In this document: one piece after another, positions 37,084 through 47,678 of the stretch
How the letters are laid out: the number at the start of each line of letters is the position of its first letter
Position numbering within the stretch: the first letter of the stretch is position 1
Assembly: GCF_026262505.1 (NCBI RefSeq)
Contig: NC_067203.1
Span: 22,983,411-23,047,410 of the forward strand
From: Trichomonas vaginalis G3
Taxonomy: Eukaryota > Parabasalia > Trichomonadida > Trichomonadidae
Length of the DNA stretch: 64,000 nt
Direction: 5' to 3'
Notes under the pieces: model-generated
What the model saw: the letters and a program-made list of their open reading frames with translations, nothing else
Told to the model about the DNA's origin: nothing
Database searches by the model: none
Program-made: the position numbers and the translations under genes

Positions 37084-38649
37084 ATGAGGTCAAGAGGCGT
37101 GGCCCTTCGTGAATTTCGCGAAATGTTTGCGCCTTATTGTTTTCTCAAAAAGGATACCATACCGATGCAAAAGCTTGAAACGGGAGATTATGGTTATTCC
37201 AACATTTCAAAATATTCTATCACGAATCGCAATATAGTAATAAAACAAATATATTATGCAGATAGTGATCAAGAAAAATTAAACAAATTATTTTCTCAAT
37301 ATATTTTGCTCATGAGAGCTACAAATAGGTATTTAAATCCCCCTATCGGATTTATATTTAACAATCCTATTATTATTGCTTCGAACTATATACCAAATGG
37401 AAATTTATATGAAGCCATTAAGAGCGGTAGGCTCAATCCAACAGACAAAACCAAAATTGCAATGGGAATTGCATACGCTTTGCGTAGATTACACAAAATG
37501 CACATCGTTCACGGTGACCTCAAATCTCGGAACATTATGCTTGGAGATGATATGCGCCCTCTTGTTTCTGACTTTGGATATGGAGCTATAGCTTTAGCTT
37601 TACAGGTACCTATTCAATATCGCATAAATGATCCTTACTGGTGTGCTCCAGAAGTCCTTACTGGAGCTGTCCCAACATCTGCATCAGATGTGTATTCATT
37701 CGGTACCTTAATTTCCGAACTTTACAATGAACAGGTTCCAGCTCAAGGAGCAGCAGTACTTGCACGTACTCATCAAGAGTTTATTCCGTCTTCTGCACCA
37801 AAAATTCTTCGTGCGCTTGTCCAATGTTGCACAATGGAAAATCCAGCACGGAGACCCGATTTTCGTCGAATTTACCGACTTTTCAAAAATGGTAATTGCT
37901 ATTTCCCAGGAACCGATCTCACATCCGTCAAAAAGGAAGTTATAGCCATCAAAGCTGATATTCATAAATCTCATAACAGATTTACACCTCTAATTCCTTC
38001 TCCTTTGCCAAGCAGAGAGCAGATTCAAGACTTGATAAACAAAAACTCACAAAAAAATCAACAAAGAAGAGCTCAACGACTTGTAACAAGCAAATCTGCG
38101 TCAATTGGCGTGAAAGAAGCACGTGCTCTTCCAATTCAAGGTACATTAATCAACAATGCAACAGAAGGGAAGTTTGCTGCACTAAATGGAAAAATGTCTC
38201 TTAGTTTGAATGCAAAATTAAATATGCAAATTAAAGATTCAACAATTTCAAAATTAAGTTCTCCAAAAGCCGAAGACAACAATCCTATGTCTCTTGCAAA
38301 TAAAACTGTTAACATCTCTCTTCCTAATCATGGAAACAAATTGCTATCTGATGGATCAAAATATTTACGATTACCACATAAATCACGTTATCCAAGAGTT
38401 CCAAACTCAATGAATGAAATTTGTGTTGTTGACAGGATCTTCAAAACAATTTCTGGAATTAAAATTGAGCGTTATAAAGGCTATGATGCAAAGGCAAAGA
38501 TAACTCGATCCTTGTTAACAATAACAGCCCTATTAAAACAAGGTAATATATCAATACCATGCTTCCAGAAAGAAGATTCACCTTCAGGATTCAGTCTCTC
38601 CAAACAGGTAATGCCATTTTTGAGGCAAAGGCGAAGATTAACTAAATGA
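37084..38649 (+). CDS. TKL-type protein kinase, 521 aa
   Basis: The kinase domain covers roughly residues 25-270. The ATP-anchoring lysine is K54 (IVIKQIYY), the catalytic loop is HGDLKSRNIML (D145, N150), the metal-binding motif is SDFGYG (D163) and the APE motif is WCAPEV (187-189). A TKL-like DVYSFGTLISELY follows. The glycine loop is degenerate (GDYGYS). The long C-terminal tail is basic and serine/asparagine rich without a recognised domain. TKL kinases of this sort form a very large family in trichomonads. No signal peptide or membrane span is visible. The substrate is unknown. It is a host gene, intact and intron-less. Confidence 0.9.
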   Translation: MRSRGVALREFREMFAPYCFLKKDTIPMQKLETGDYGYSNISKYSITNRNIVIKQIYYADSDQEKLNKLFSQYILLMRATNRYLNPPIGFIFNNPIIIASNYIPNGNLYEAIKSGRLNPTDKTKIAMGIAYALRRLHKMHIVHGDLKSRNIMLGDDMRPLVSDFGYGAIALALQVPIQYRINDPYWCAPEVLTGAVPTSASDVYSFGTLISELYNEQVPAQGAAVLARTHQEFIPSSAPKILRALVQCCTMENPARRPDFRRIYRLFKNGNCYFPGTDLTSVKKEVIAIKADIHKSHNRFTPLIPSPLPSREQIQDLINKNSQKNQQRRAQRLVTSKSASIGVKEARALPIQGTLINNATEGKFAALNGKMSLSLNAKLNMQIKDSTISKLSSPKAEDNNPMSLANKTVNISLPNHGNKLLSDGSKYLRLPHKSRYPRVPNSMNEICVVDRIFKTISGIKIERYKGYDAKAKITRSLLTITALLKQGNISIPCFQKEDSPSGFSLSKQVMPFLRQRRRLTK

Positions 38650-40616
38650 GGGTGAGAGATATTTTATGTATTTTTTTAATAAATGTTTATTATCGTTTTC
38701 CATCCAATTTTCTTTTTATTGCATTCGAAATAAATGATTTTTGACATTGAAGTGAGGTATATATATTTTAGAGACTTTTTATACAGATAAATTTGTATAG
38801 ATATACAATCTTTCATGGATATTATTTAAGAATTTTTTAGCAATGAGTGTGAGTAAGCTTTATGATATGGTACCTAAACTAGGCCGAACAACATAGTTAA
38901 CAAAAGGCATTGCTTTGGCACATACCTATACAACCTAAATATAGGTTTGAATAATATACACTACGAATATATGTTTCAATATCATTAATATCTTTACTTT
39001 CCGGCACCCTTAAATCAAACAAATATTGAAAAACTAGCTGTTTTAATTGAATTCAATATTTGAATCATTAAAAAATAATATAGAGTCGAATAAATGGTGA
39101 ATTTTTTTTTTGAACAAATATTGAATGCTTCTTTATGTTGTTATTATTATATACCTGATATTAATTATTTCGTCAACAAAAAAAATTTTCAAATCGTTGA
39201 ATAAAAAAATCTAAGTATTAAAATAGTCTTAAATAGATTTTTTTTGACAGAAGAAAAGTTGTGACGATAGACCACTCTCAGAAAAGAGCTTTTAAAGTTA
39301 TTTTTGTTAAGCTTTTATCTCCTTGAATATTAGTCTTTTTTGGATTTTCATATATCATTGTTCTTAGCTATAATATGCGACTTATCTTTTGGCATCAGGA
39401 TTGATCGGGAAATTGGGATCAACTCATTCAATTTTATCCCGATTAATCGGGATAGATTTCAATACTTTACGGATCGGAATGATTTTAGGTGAAATGAAAA
39501 TTTAAAAAATTCATATCTTTCTTTATATTTGTTTCTAAGGGTATTCATTTATATAGCATTGAAGTATATATTATTAGCTATCATTACATATCGGTCAAGT
39601 TTGATTTGGACTTAGGATGTGTAATGCGAATGCAAATTATTATTTTAATTTATAATTAAAATAGCCCAACTTGTAGTATAGTCTCTAGCAATGTACCTGT
39701 CACACTATGGTAGGCTTTAAACTTGATTTTAAAGAACAAGCCAAATAATCAGATTTTAAATAATGAGAATTTAATGTAGTGAACACTTATTTAAGTTCGT
39801 GAATGAATCTATATCCTTTAGTAAAATACAATTGAATAGGTTTACACTCAAAATATATGAGTTTTTATCTTCTAGATATTTTATCGATTTCAAAATTAAA
39901 GTCAAAATCGATGTTATAGTGTTTATAATAATTGGGATTTGTCTGATTGCATTATGACATTATTAGAATGTTTGAAATCGATTTCTTAAATTTCAAAATA
40001 ATCATATGTATCAAAAATTTAACATGTGGTAAGATTGTTATATGATTATTTTTTCGGCTAATGATATGTAAACTAGTAACAGCATGTAGAATGAATAAGA
40101 ATAAAAAGAAAATGAGAAATTATTTAGTAAAAATTGAATAAGAAAAAATTGAGAAGTATTCAAAAAAATAATGAATTATAAAATATTGGTTTTATATAGT
40201 ATATTAATATTTCACAATTTTATTTTTGAATGTGTTTGAAATGAATTGAGAAGATTTTATATGAAAATGTATTTATGAAAATTGCAGAATGAGATTATTA
40301 TAAAGAGTTAACAATAGGTAATATTAAAAAGATGGTGAAAGATGAAATAAGATATTAGATGAAGAAGAAAATAATAAAGAAATAAAAAAGATAAAGATTA
40401 AAAAAATAAATTTATGATAAAAAGAAAGTGGTGGTTAAATGTAATGTACTGTGAAGTTGCGTTTAGAAATATTGAGAAAGGTGAAAGATAAAAGAATATG
40501 AAATTAATTGAAAATAAAATAGTAAAATTAAGTAGGGAAGGCATTGTTTGCTTTAATATTATATGTAAAAGAGATATTGATATAAGGTAGAGATATAATT
40601 TAAAGTTTTGAATCAG
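38650..40616. other. AT-rich intergenic region, about 2 kb
   Basis: No gene or repeat family is recognised. It contains the perfect palindrome at 39436-39453 and, in the last 500 bp (about 40080-40560), a strongly purine-biased plus strand rich in GAAAGA/AATAAGAA words. It leads directly into the satellite. Confidence 0.6.
39436..39453. repeat. 18-bp perfect palindrome
   Basis: ATCCCGATTAATCGGGAT is perfectly self-complementary and GC-richer than its surroundings. A related half, GATCGGGAAATTGGGATC, lies about 30 bp upstream. No neighbouring gene suggests a role. Confidence 0.5.
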
Positions 40617-42816
40617 AATGTCTTATTGAAAAACAGATTTGTCTGATCACAAGCACTTAAGACTTTTATAACAATAGAAATGTGTTTATGATATTGAAAT
40701 AGTCAAATTACAATTTTTTTTTCTAAGATGTCTTATTGAAAAACAGATTTGTCTGATCACAAGCACTTAAGACTTTTATAACAATAGAAATGTGTTTATG
40801 ATATTGAAATAGTCAAATTACAATTTTTTTTTCTAAGATGTCTTATTGAAAAACAGATTTGTCTGATCACAAGCACTTAAGACTTTTATAACAATAGAAA
40901 TGTGTTTATGATATTGAAATAGTCAAATTACAATTTTTTTTTCTAAGATGTCTTATTGAAAAACAGATTTGTCTGATCACAAGCACTTAAGACTTTTATA
41001 ACAATAGAAATGTGTTTATGATATTGAAATAGTCAAATTACAATTTTTTTTTCTAAGATGTCTTATTGAAAAACAGATTTGTCTGATCACAAGCACTTAA
41101 GACTTTTATAACAATAGAAATGTGTTTATGATATTGAAATAGTCAAATTACAATTTTTTTTTCTAAGATGTCTTATTGAAAAACAGATTTGTCTGATCAC
41201 AAGCACTTAAGACTTTTATAACAATAGAAATGTGTTTATGATATTGAAATAGTCAAATTACAATTTTTTTTCTAAGATGTCTTATTGAAAAAGATTTGTC
41301 TGATCACAAGCACTTAAGACTTTTATAACAATAGAAATGTGTTTATGATATTGAAATAGTCAAATTACAATTTTTTTTTCTAAGATGTCTTATTGAAAAA
41401 CAGATTTGTCTGATCACAAGCACTTAAGACTTTTATAACAATAGAAATGTGTTTATGATATTGAAATAGTCAAATTACAATTTTTTTTTCTAAGATGTCT
41501 TATTGAAAAACAGATTTGTCTGATCACAAGCACTTAAGACTTTTATAACAATAGAAATGTGTTTATGATATTGAAATAGTCAAATTACAATTTTTTTTTC
41601 TAAGATGTCTTATTGAAAAACAGATTTGTCTGATCACAAGCACTTAAGACTTTTATAACAATAGAAATGTGTTTATGATATTGAAATAGTCAAATTACAA
41701 TTTTTTTTTCTAAGATGTCTTATTGAAAAACAGATTTGTCTGATCACAAGCACTTAAGACTTTTATAACAATAGAAATGTGTTTATGATATTGAAATAGT
41801 CAAATTACAATTTTTTTTTCTAAGATGTCTTATTGAAAAACAGATTTGTCTGATCACAAGCACTTAAGACTTTTATAACAATAGAAATGTGTTTATGATA
41901 TTGAAATAGTCAAATTACAATTTTTTTTCTAAGATGTCTTATTGAAAAACAGATTTGTCTGATCACAAGCACTTAAGACTTTTATAACAATAGAAATGTG
42001 TTTATGATATTGAAATAGTCAAATTACAATTTTTTTTCTAAGATGTCTTATTGAAAAACAGATTTATCTGATCACAAGCACTTAAGACTTTTATAACAAT
42101 AGAAATGTGTTTATGATATTGAAATAGTCAAATTACAATTTTTTTTTCTAAGATGTCTTGTTGAAAAACAGATTTGTCTGATCACAAGCACTTAAGACTT
42201 TTATAACAATAGAAATGTGTTTATGATATTGAAGTGCTTGTGATCAGACAAATCTGTTTTTCAATAAGACATCTTAGAAAAAAAAATTGTAATTTGACTA
42301 TTTCAATATCATAAACACATTTCTATTGTTATAAAAGTCTTAAGTGCTTGTGATCAGACAAATCTGTTTTTCAATAAGACATCTTAGAAAAAAAAATTGT
42401 AATTTGACTATTTCAATATCATAAACAATTTCTATTGTTATAAAAGTCTTAAGTGCTTGTGATCAGACAAATCTGTTTTTCAATAAGACATCTTAGAAAA
42501 AAAATTGTAATTTGACTATTTCAATATCATAAACACATTTCTATTGTTATAAAAGTCTTAAGTGCTTGTGATCAGACAAATCTGTTTTTCATTAAGACAT
42601 CTTAGAAAAAAAATTGTAATTTGACTATTTCAATATCATAAACACATTTCTATTGTTATAAAAGTCTTAAGTGCTTGTGATCAGACAAATCTGTTTTTCA
42701 ATAAGACATCTTAGAAAAAAATTGTAATTTGACTATTTCAATATCATAAACACATTTCTATTGTTATAAAAGTCTTAAGTGCTTGTGATCAGATAAATCT
42801 GTTTTTCAATAAGACA
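40617..42816. repeat. 110-bp satellite array with one inversion
   Basis: About 14.7 forward units (40617-42233) are followed by about 5.4 inverted units (42232-42816). Units contain TTTGTCTGATCACAAGCACT and a T-tract of 7 to 10 bases, and are almost identical, differing mainly in T-tract length and a few substitutions. The forward and inverted halves meet inside a unit (ATATTGAAGTGCTTG). The array ends at 42816 inside a unit, exactly where copy C begins. Confidence 0.95.
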
Positions 42817-43115
42817 AGTAGTATATGTTGACGGGCTTTGTGACTTTTTTTGTAAACGTAAGAATTCATACAATATTGAACGATTTTGTATCATTATTTT
42901 TAACATATGAAGTAAAAAATGTAAGATTCTTACAGTTTTTATTCTTACGTTTTTGAATAAATCAAGATTTAAAAATTTTCAGAATCGTAAGAATTCATAC
43001 AATATTGAACGATTTTGTATCATTATTTTTAACATATGAAGTAAAAAAATGTATGATTCTTACGGTTTTTATTCTTACGTTTTTGAATAAATCAAGATTT
43101 AAAAAATTTTCAAAA
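42817..43115. repeat. Left terminal repeat region of copy C with two 129-bp units
   Basis: After an outer 41 bp (starting AGTAGTATATG), a 129-bp unit occurs twice in tandem (42858-42986 and 42987-43115), beginning GTAAGAATTCATACAATATT. The second unit matches, in inverted form, the last 105 bases of the window. Both ends therefore carry the same repeat. Confidence 0.85.
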
Positions 43116-43199
43116 TTGTAAGACATTTACACTCAGCCCATACATAATGAAATAAAAAATAAAATTTTTTAAAAAATAAACTTTAAAAATAAATTGAAA

Positions 43200-43568
43200 C
43201 TAATGATTATTTGAATTTATGAAATCAATTATTTGATTCATTCTTTCTTCAATCTCTTCTATTCTTTTTGTTAAATCATCTATTTTCATTAATGAGGTGA
43301 TTCTTGATTGAGGAATAGATTTCAAACTAACCACTCCTTTTATTTTTGAAATTTTGAATCCATCAACTTTAAACATTTTATTCAATTTACATGTTGTCAA
43401 TTCTTCAAATAGTTTTTTATTATTAGCATAATAGTCATTAAATTCTTCAACAGAAGAAAAAATTTTTATTTCAGTAATTGGTTTAACAACGTTTATTTTT
43501 TGTTGAACATTTTCACTTTCATTTATTTCTTCCTCCTTTGTTTCATTTATTTTTAAAATTGGTTTCAT
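43200..43568 (-). CDS. First gene of copy C, unknown, 122 aa
   Basis: I do not recognise this protein. It has a polar N-terminus, a globular middle (SVEEFNDYYANNKKLFEELT, FKVDGFKISKIKGVV) and a C-terminal coiled coil (TKRIEEIEERMNQIIDFI). It reads toward the left end of the element. The leader TTTTATTTAATGATAAATG is shared with the gene starting at 63832 next to the right end, so both terminal genes use the same leader. Confidence 0.5.
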   Translation of the reverse strand: MKPILKINETKEEEINESENVQQKINVVKPITEIKIFSSVEEFNDYYANNKKLFEELTTCKLNKMFKVDGFKISKIKGVVSLKSIPQSRITSLMKIDDLTKRIEEIEERMNQIIDFINSNNH

Positions 43569-43634
43569 TTATCATTAAATAAAAATTAGAATATAAGTGA
43601 TGAAATATATTTTTTAATTAATATTAAATCAGAA

Positions 43635-43871
43635 ATGGCGGCAGGATTCTTTAAAAAATTATGGGATGGAATTAAGAAAGCTGCGGGTTGGGTTTATAAA
43701 AAGGTTATTAAACCTGTTGCAAACTTTTTGGCACCAGTAGCGAAAACGGCAGGAACTATCATAGGTGGAGTATTAGGTACTAAAGCAGGTAATCCAGCGA
43801 TGGGAGCACAAGCAGGTAACGCAATTGGTGGAATTGCTGAAGGAATACTTAATAAAATAGGGGGTAAATAG
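43635..43871 (+). CDS. Gly/Ala-rich amphipathic capsid-interior candidate, 78 aa
   Basis: The N-terminus (MAAGFFKKLWDGIKKAAGWV) is a strongly amphipathic, basic helix. It is followed by IGGVLGTKAGNPAMGAQAGN and a glycine-rich end. Small proteins of this type occur in Polinton and adenovirus-like virions as membrane-active or core proteins. A close N-terminal relative lies on the opposite strand at 43970-44104. The position right before the capsid gene supports a virion role. The frame looks whole. Confidence 0.5.
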   Translation: MAAGFFKKLWDGIKKAAGWVYKKVIKPVANFLAPVAKTAGTIIGGVLGTKAGNPAMGAQAGNAIGGIAEGILNKIGGK

Positions 43872-43969
43872 TGGAAAAATAAATATTATTTTTTCTTAGT
43901 ATCGGTTGTAGTCTTTGATAAACTTTTTCTCCTTTATTTAAAATTTCTCTTATTGGGCAGCTTTTGGCG

Positions 43970-44104
43970 TTATTGATTCAGCAATGTCACTAATTGCTTC
44001 TTTATTCTTAATATCCAATTTGCTCCCTTCTTCATTGTTTCCCAAACTTTATGCGCTCCTCTTTTTACTTTATCCCATAATTTTTTAAAGAATCCTGCAG
44101 CCAT
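43970..44104 (-). pseudogene. Short inverted paralogue of the 43635 protein
   Basis: The frame begins MAAGFFKKLWDKVKRGAHKV, clearly related to the start of the 78-aa protein, and stops after 44 residues, so the glycine-rich part is absent. Nucleotide similarity is limited to the first 50 or so bases. It diverges from the capsid gene at 44174. It is either a shortened duplicate or a distinct small peptide gene. Confidence 0.45.
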
Positions 44105-44173
44105 AGTTGATTATTTCATTAAAATTAAAAATTCATTTTCATCTTTTAATTTTGATTTTTTATTTAATAATAA

Positions 44174-45814
44174 ATGACGACTAACTATTTGGTGCCAAAC
44201 ACTAAACCGATTAATGGAAATGTGTTTCATTCATTCGAAAAGATAAATGAAATATTCGCAAAGAATGACGGTAGAAGATATTATAGAGAACTTGAAAGTT
44301 CATGCTATGACTCTGATGCTCCATATTTTGATGATAAACAAACTCATTTAAGAATTACAAATCCGGCTCATGATGTGAACCAATTAGGTGACACATATAT
44401 TAAACGCAAAGTTAAAGCAACTCTAGTTTCAAATAAAGCTTTCACATGTGATACCGCTTTTAAATGCATGCGTTTATTCGTTGGTTACAAATCATCAAAT
44501 CAAAGCTTTAAACAATTAGAAGTAGAAACCGAAAGAGGTGATGCCGGTTATCTTCAGATGGATTGCGCCCGTGAATCTTTCGCATTTGCAACATATAAAC
44601 CAAAATCAGAAAGGAAAGTTAAAAAGTTTGTTCATTCGTTATATAATAATGTTCAAAAATATGATAACTCAGTATGTGGTAAATATATTGACCCTTCAGA
44701 AGTTTTCAAGAAAGCAAATGAAGAAGTTGATATCACTTTTGATATGATTATTCCGGTAAATGATTTGTTAGCATTTCAGGCGTTCGATGATTATCCTAAA
44801 TCATTTGGTGAAATCATTCTTAAATATTATGTTTTCAGGGATACTTTAGTATTTTGTCAGGTTGACCCGTTAAGAGTTGCTGATTTACAAAATTACGTTT
44901 ATGAAAAGATAACTGATGAAGATTATGAAAAGATTATGAATCATGTTTATAAATATGATCGCAAATTCCAACAAATCGGACTTCCTGCCAAATTAATTAC
45001 AACCATAGCCGATACATCTGCTGACGCAACAGTTGATGATGTTATTATTTCATGCACAAAGATGGAAGTTTTAGAGGATAAATGCATTACACCAGGATAC
45101 GGTTTAATTGAAGAATCAGTTAAAGCAATACCACGTTTATTCAGTAAGGAAGATCCATTCATGATTCCAGCTCAACATATTGACGTTCGTTCACTAAATG
45201 GAGGTTGCATCACTCCTGAAGGTATCAGCTCAGATTTCTCATACGCTCTTCATAATGTTACAGATGTTGTGTTAACATTTCCGAAGAATGCAATGCAAAG
45301 AACGGTTTTAGAAAATCCAATGCTTCGAGGTCTTCAGGTCACTATAGATTCCAGAAACTTCCCCGATCAAGCGATGACCACAATGGGCGACATATTCTTT
45401 ACACGTATGCTTCAAGCTTCTGATTTAGATGGAGTGAATGAATGCACAGAAGAATACGAGGACTCATTAACTAGACCACTGAATGCAGATGATGGCAAGC
45501 CATTAGTTAGAACATGGAAAGACCAAACTTCATTCTTATGCACTATTCCAGTTCAACGTGATGGAGCGGGTATATTCTTTGATGGATTAGAAACTTTCAA
45601 TTCACAAGTTACAGTACAAGTGAAAGCTTATCCAATCATTCAGGGTGAAAATGACACTTACTGTTCAAAAGTGACAAATCCTCCTCAGGTTTGGTTTACT
45701 AGGACTACGTATTGGACATGGACACCGGATGAAGGTTTGAAATATCATCCAACAGGTACACCACCACAGTATAGAAGTTCATATGATGAAATATTGATGA
45801 ATAGAAATGTTTAA
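44174..45814 (+). CDS. Major capsid protein, double jelly-roll type, 546 aa
   Basis: Length and feature order match Polinton capsid proteins. HLRITNPAHDVNQLGDTYIK lies in the N-terminal strands. EVDITFDMIIPVNDLLAFQA and SFGEIILKYYVFRDTLVF mark the end of the first jelly roll, as PVRRFLPLEAI and GNIQLKVKF do in 7998-9524. A C-terminal domain with FDGLETFNSQVTVQVKAYPI follows. It would form the virion shell. It is followed by the ATPase with a 24-bp gap on the same strand. Assignment is by pattern, not by search. The frame looks whole. Confidence 0.7.
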   Translation: MTTNYLVPNTKPINGNVFHSFEKINEIFAKNDGRRYYRELESSCYDSDAPYFDDKQTHLRITNPAHDVNQLGDTYIKRKVKATLVSNKAFTCDTAFKCMRLFVGYKSSNQSFKQLEVETERGDAGYLQMDCARESFAFATYKPKSERKVKKFVHSLYNNVQKYDNSVCGKYIDPSEVFKKANEEVDITFDMIIPVNDLLAFQAFDDYPKSFGEIILKYYVFRDTLVFCQVDPLRVADLQNYVYEKITDEDYEKIMNHVYKYDRKFQQIGLPAKLITTIADTSADATVDDVIISCTKMEVLEDKCITPGYGLIEESVKAIPRLFSKEDPFMIPAQHIDVRSLNGGCITPEGISSDFSYALHNVTDVVLTFPKNAMQRTVLENPMLRGLQVTIDSRNFPDQAMTTMGDIFFTRMLQASDLDGVNECTEEYEDSLTRPLNADDGKPLVRTWKDQTSFLCTIPVQRDGAGIFFDGLETFNSQVTVQVKAYPIIQGENDTYCSKVTNPPQVWFTRTTYWTWTPDEGLKYHPTGTPPQYRSSYDEILMNRNV

Positions 45815-45838
45815 AATTATAAATTTATTTTTGATTAA

Positions 45839-46654
45839 ATGGATTTCAATTCTGAAGAATTAACAGATGTATATAATACCTACATAGATGATATGATTAA
45901 TGAAGCATTGAGTGATAATAGAAATGCTCTATCTAAGGAAAAATTAATGAAAATTCCATATTCTGAATGTTACTTAAATTCAATCACTGCAGCAATTGGT
46001 AAACAGAATAAAGGTAAAACATTAACGATATTAAAACAAATTATCATTATTGCTAACACTTCACCCCATTCACATGTGTTAATTTATATCAACCGTTCAG
46101 GTTCACCTTCAGATGATACATTTGAATCTTTAAAGCATTTAATCAAAATTCCAATTATTTATTTATCACAAGAAGAAGCAGAAGATTATTTAAAAAACTT
46201 TTTAATGTATAAAGAATTATATAATACAATCAAGAAGCAAGGATTAGAGGATAAAATTATTAATAAACAAAGGGATGAATTATTTGAAACACTTTCTATT
46301 TCAAATTTTGATAGAGAATTTTTGCATTCACTCATTTTTCTAGATGATGCAGTGAAATCAAAACTAATAACAAATGAGAAATCATATTTTAATCAATTAT
46401 TAACTCAATGTCGACACATTCAGTGTTCATTCTTCATGGCTGTTCAATACTTCAAAGCATTAAGCACAAACATTAAATCAAATCTATCAACCCTTTTCAT
46501 TTTCAGTGGGTTTAGTCGTCAACAGTTGAACGTTATGCTTTATCAAGTGAATTTACCAATGAGCATTAATGAACTTTACACACAATATCAACAATTAGGT
46601 GAACATGGAAAAATAATAGTTGATTTAAATAAAGGTTCCATTAAATTTGATTAA
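45839..46654 (+). CDS. FtsK/HerA-like DNA packaging ATPase, 271 aa
   Basis: Walker A is IGKQNKGKTLT (G54 to T61), Walker B is LIFLDDA (165-171), followed by a conserved arginine/glutamine region (TQCRHIQCSFFMAVQYFKAL) and FSGFSRQQLNVML, which matches FQGFSRYDIELIW in the copy A ATPase. It is the A32-type genome-packaging motor. Length is normal for Polinton ATPases. It directly follows the capsid gene. The frame looks whole. Confidence 0.85.
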   Translation: MDFNSEELTDVYNTYIDDMINEALSDNRNALSKEKLMKIPYSECYLNSITAAIGKQNKGKTLTILKQIIIIANTSPHSHVLIYINRSGSPSDDTFESLKHLIKIPIIYLSQEEAEDYLKNFLMYKELYNTIKKQGLEDKIINKQRDELFETLSISNFDREFLHSLIFLDDAVKSKLITNEKSYFNQLLTQCRHIQCSFFMAVQYFKALSTNIKSNLSTLFIFSGFSRQQLNVMLYQVNLPMSINELYTQYQQLGEHGKIIVDLNKGSIKFD

Positions 46655-46694
46655 CTTTTTATAATTAATTTTTATTTTTTATTTATAATTAAAC

Positions 46695-47594
46695 ATGACA
46701 GAAATAGCAAATCTTCTACAGGTTCCATTAAAACGAGGGACAAACAAAAAGGGTGCATATGATAGAACTATGAAAGTTCCTGATGGAATGAAAGAATTAG
46801 TCCACATTGTTGCCGGTCTTCAAAAGGATGTTAAACAAATGAGAAACGTTTTAACATTACCAGAAGCTCAAGCATATGCCAAACGTCATGGACCAAATTG
46901 GGAAGCACATGAAGCAGACATTACGGGTCCAAATGGAAAACCTGATGGTATAAATGAAGTTTTCGTTACTGATGGTCAAGGTAATATTAAAGTCATAAAT
47001 GGGTATAAATTAACAATGACGGATTATCCTAAACGTAAAGCATATAATGAACGTTATCCTATGCAATTTGATGAAAATGGAAAAGCTGTTAAACAATACA
47101 TTGGAGAAGGTGAACATGGTCCAATTAATTCATACCGTCATAATCCATATTCTTATTTCAATGAAGAATTAAACGCTATTGAAGAAGGACCGGATGGATT
47201 ACCACGATATGTTAATCAGTTTGATGGTCAATATGCAAATTTGAGACCTGAAATTCCAGCTAAGAAATTCTTTAAAGTTGCTTTATTCGATCCAGTGTTC
47301 AATGAACAGAAAGAAGCAATGAAAGCAGAATTTAAACCAATTCAAGTGGCAAGAATTTCTTCATCTTCACTTTCAGAAGCGTTCAAGGAATTGATAAAGA
47401 AACCACTTTATTCTCAACAAGGTTATAACTTTGATTTAATTAAAGAAAGTGATAGACGTAAATTAGAAAAATCAGATGGTTTTAAGAATGCATGTAATGA
47501 AATGATTAAAGATATTGTAAATGATAAAATAAGACTGGAAGAAACTCAAAGCAATATCAATAACATAATTGGTGCAGTTACAAAGAAAGTATAA
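46695..47594 (+). CDS. Putative virion protein, 299 aa
   Basis: The protein has a helical N-terminus and a central segment [20 protein letters not shown], then [19 protein letters not shown]. That D..G.PDGI.EV.V.D..GN...NGY pattern I have seen in structural proteins of large and virus-like DNA elements. The C-terminal half is helical and charged. It sits between the ATPase and the CCG-type protein, inside the structural gene run. The precise role is unknown. The frame looks whole. Confidence 0.5.
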   Translation: MTEIANLLQVPLKRGTNKKGAYDRTMKVPDGMKELVHIVAGLQKDVKQMRNVLTLPEAQAYAKRHGPNWEAHEADITGPNGKPDGINEVFVTDGQGNIKVINGYKLTMTDYPKRKAYNERYPMQFDENGKAVKQYIGEGEHGPINSYRHNPYSYFNEELNAIEEGPDGLPRYVNQFDGQYANLRPEIPAKKFFKVALFDPVFNEQKEAMKAEFKPIQVARISSSSLSEAFKELIKKPLYSQQGYNFDLIKESDRRKLEKSDGFKNACNEMIKDIVNDKIRLEETQSNINNIIGAVTKKV

Positions 47595-47678
47595 GCAAAC
47601 AAGGATGAACCTTGGGATATTACCGTAACAACTAAATAAAACTTTAAATATATTTTTCTTTTTTTTATTCGATTATAA

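Noticed and set aside
40617-42816. CRISPR array
   Set aside because: Units are whole 110-bp tandem repeats with no unique spacers, in eukaryotic DNA.
43635-43871. Bacteriocin-like antimicrobial peptide
   Set aside because: Position before the capsid gene and the Polinton context make a virion core or membrane-active peptide more likely; nothing supports a toxin.
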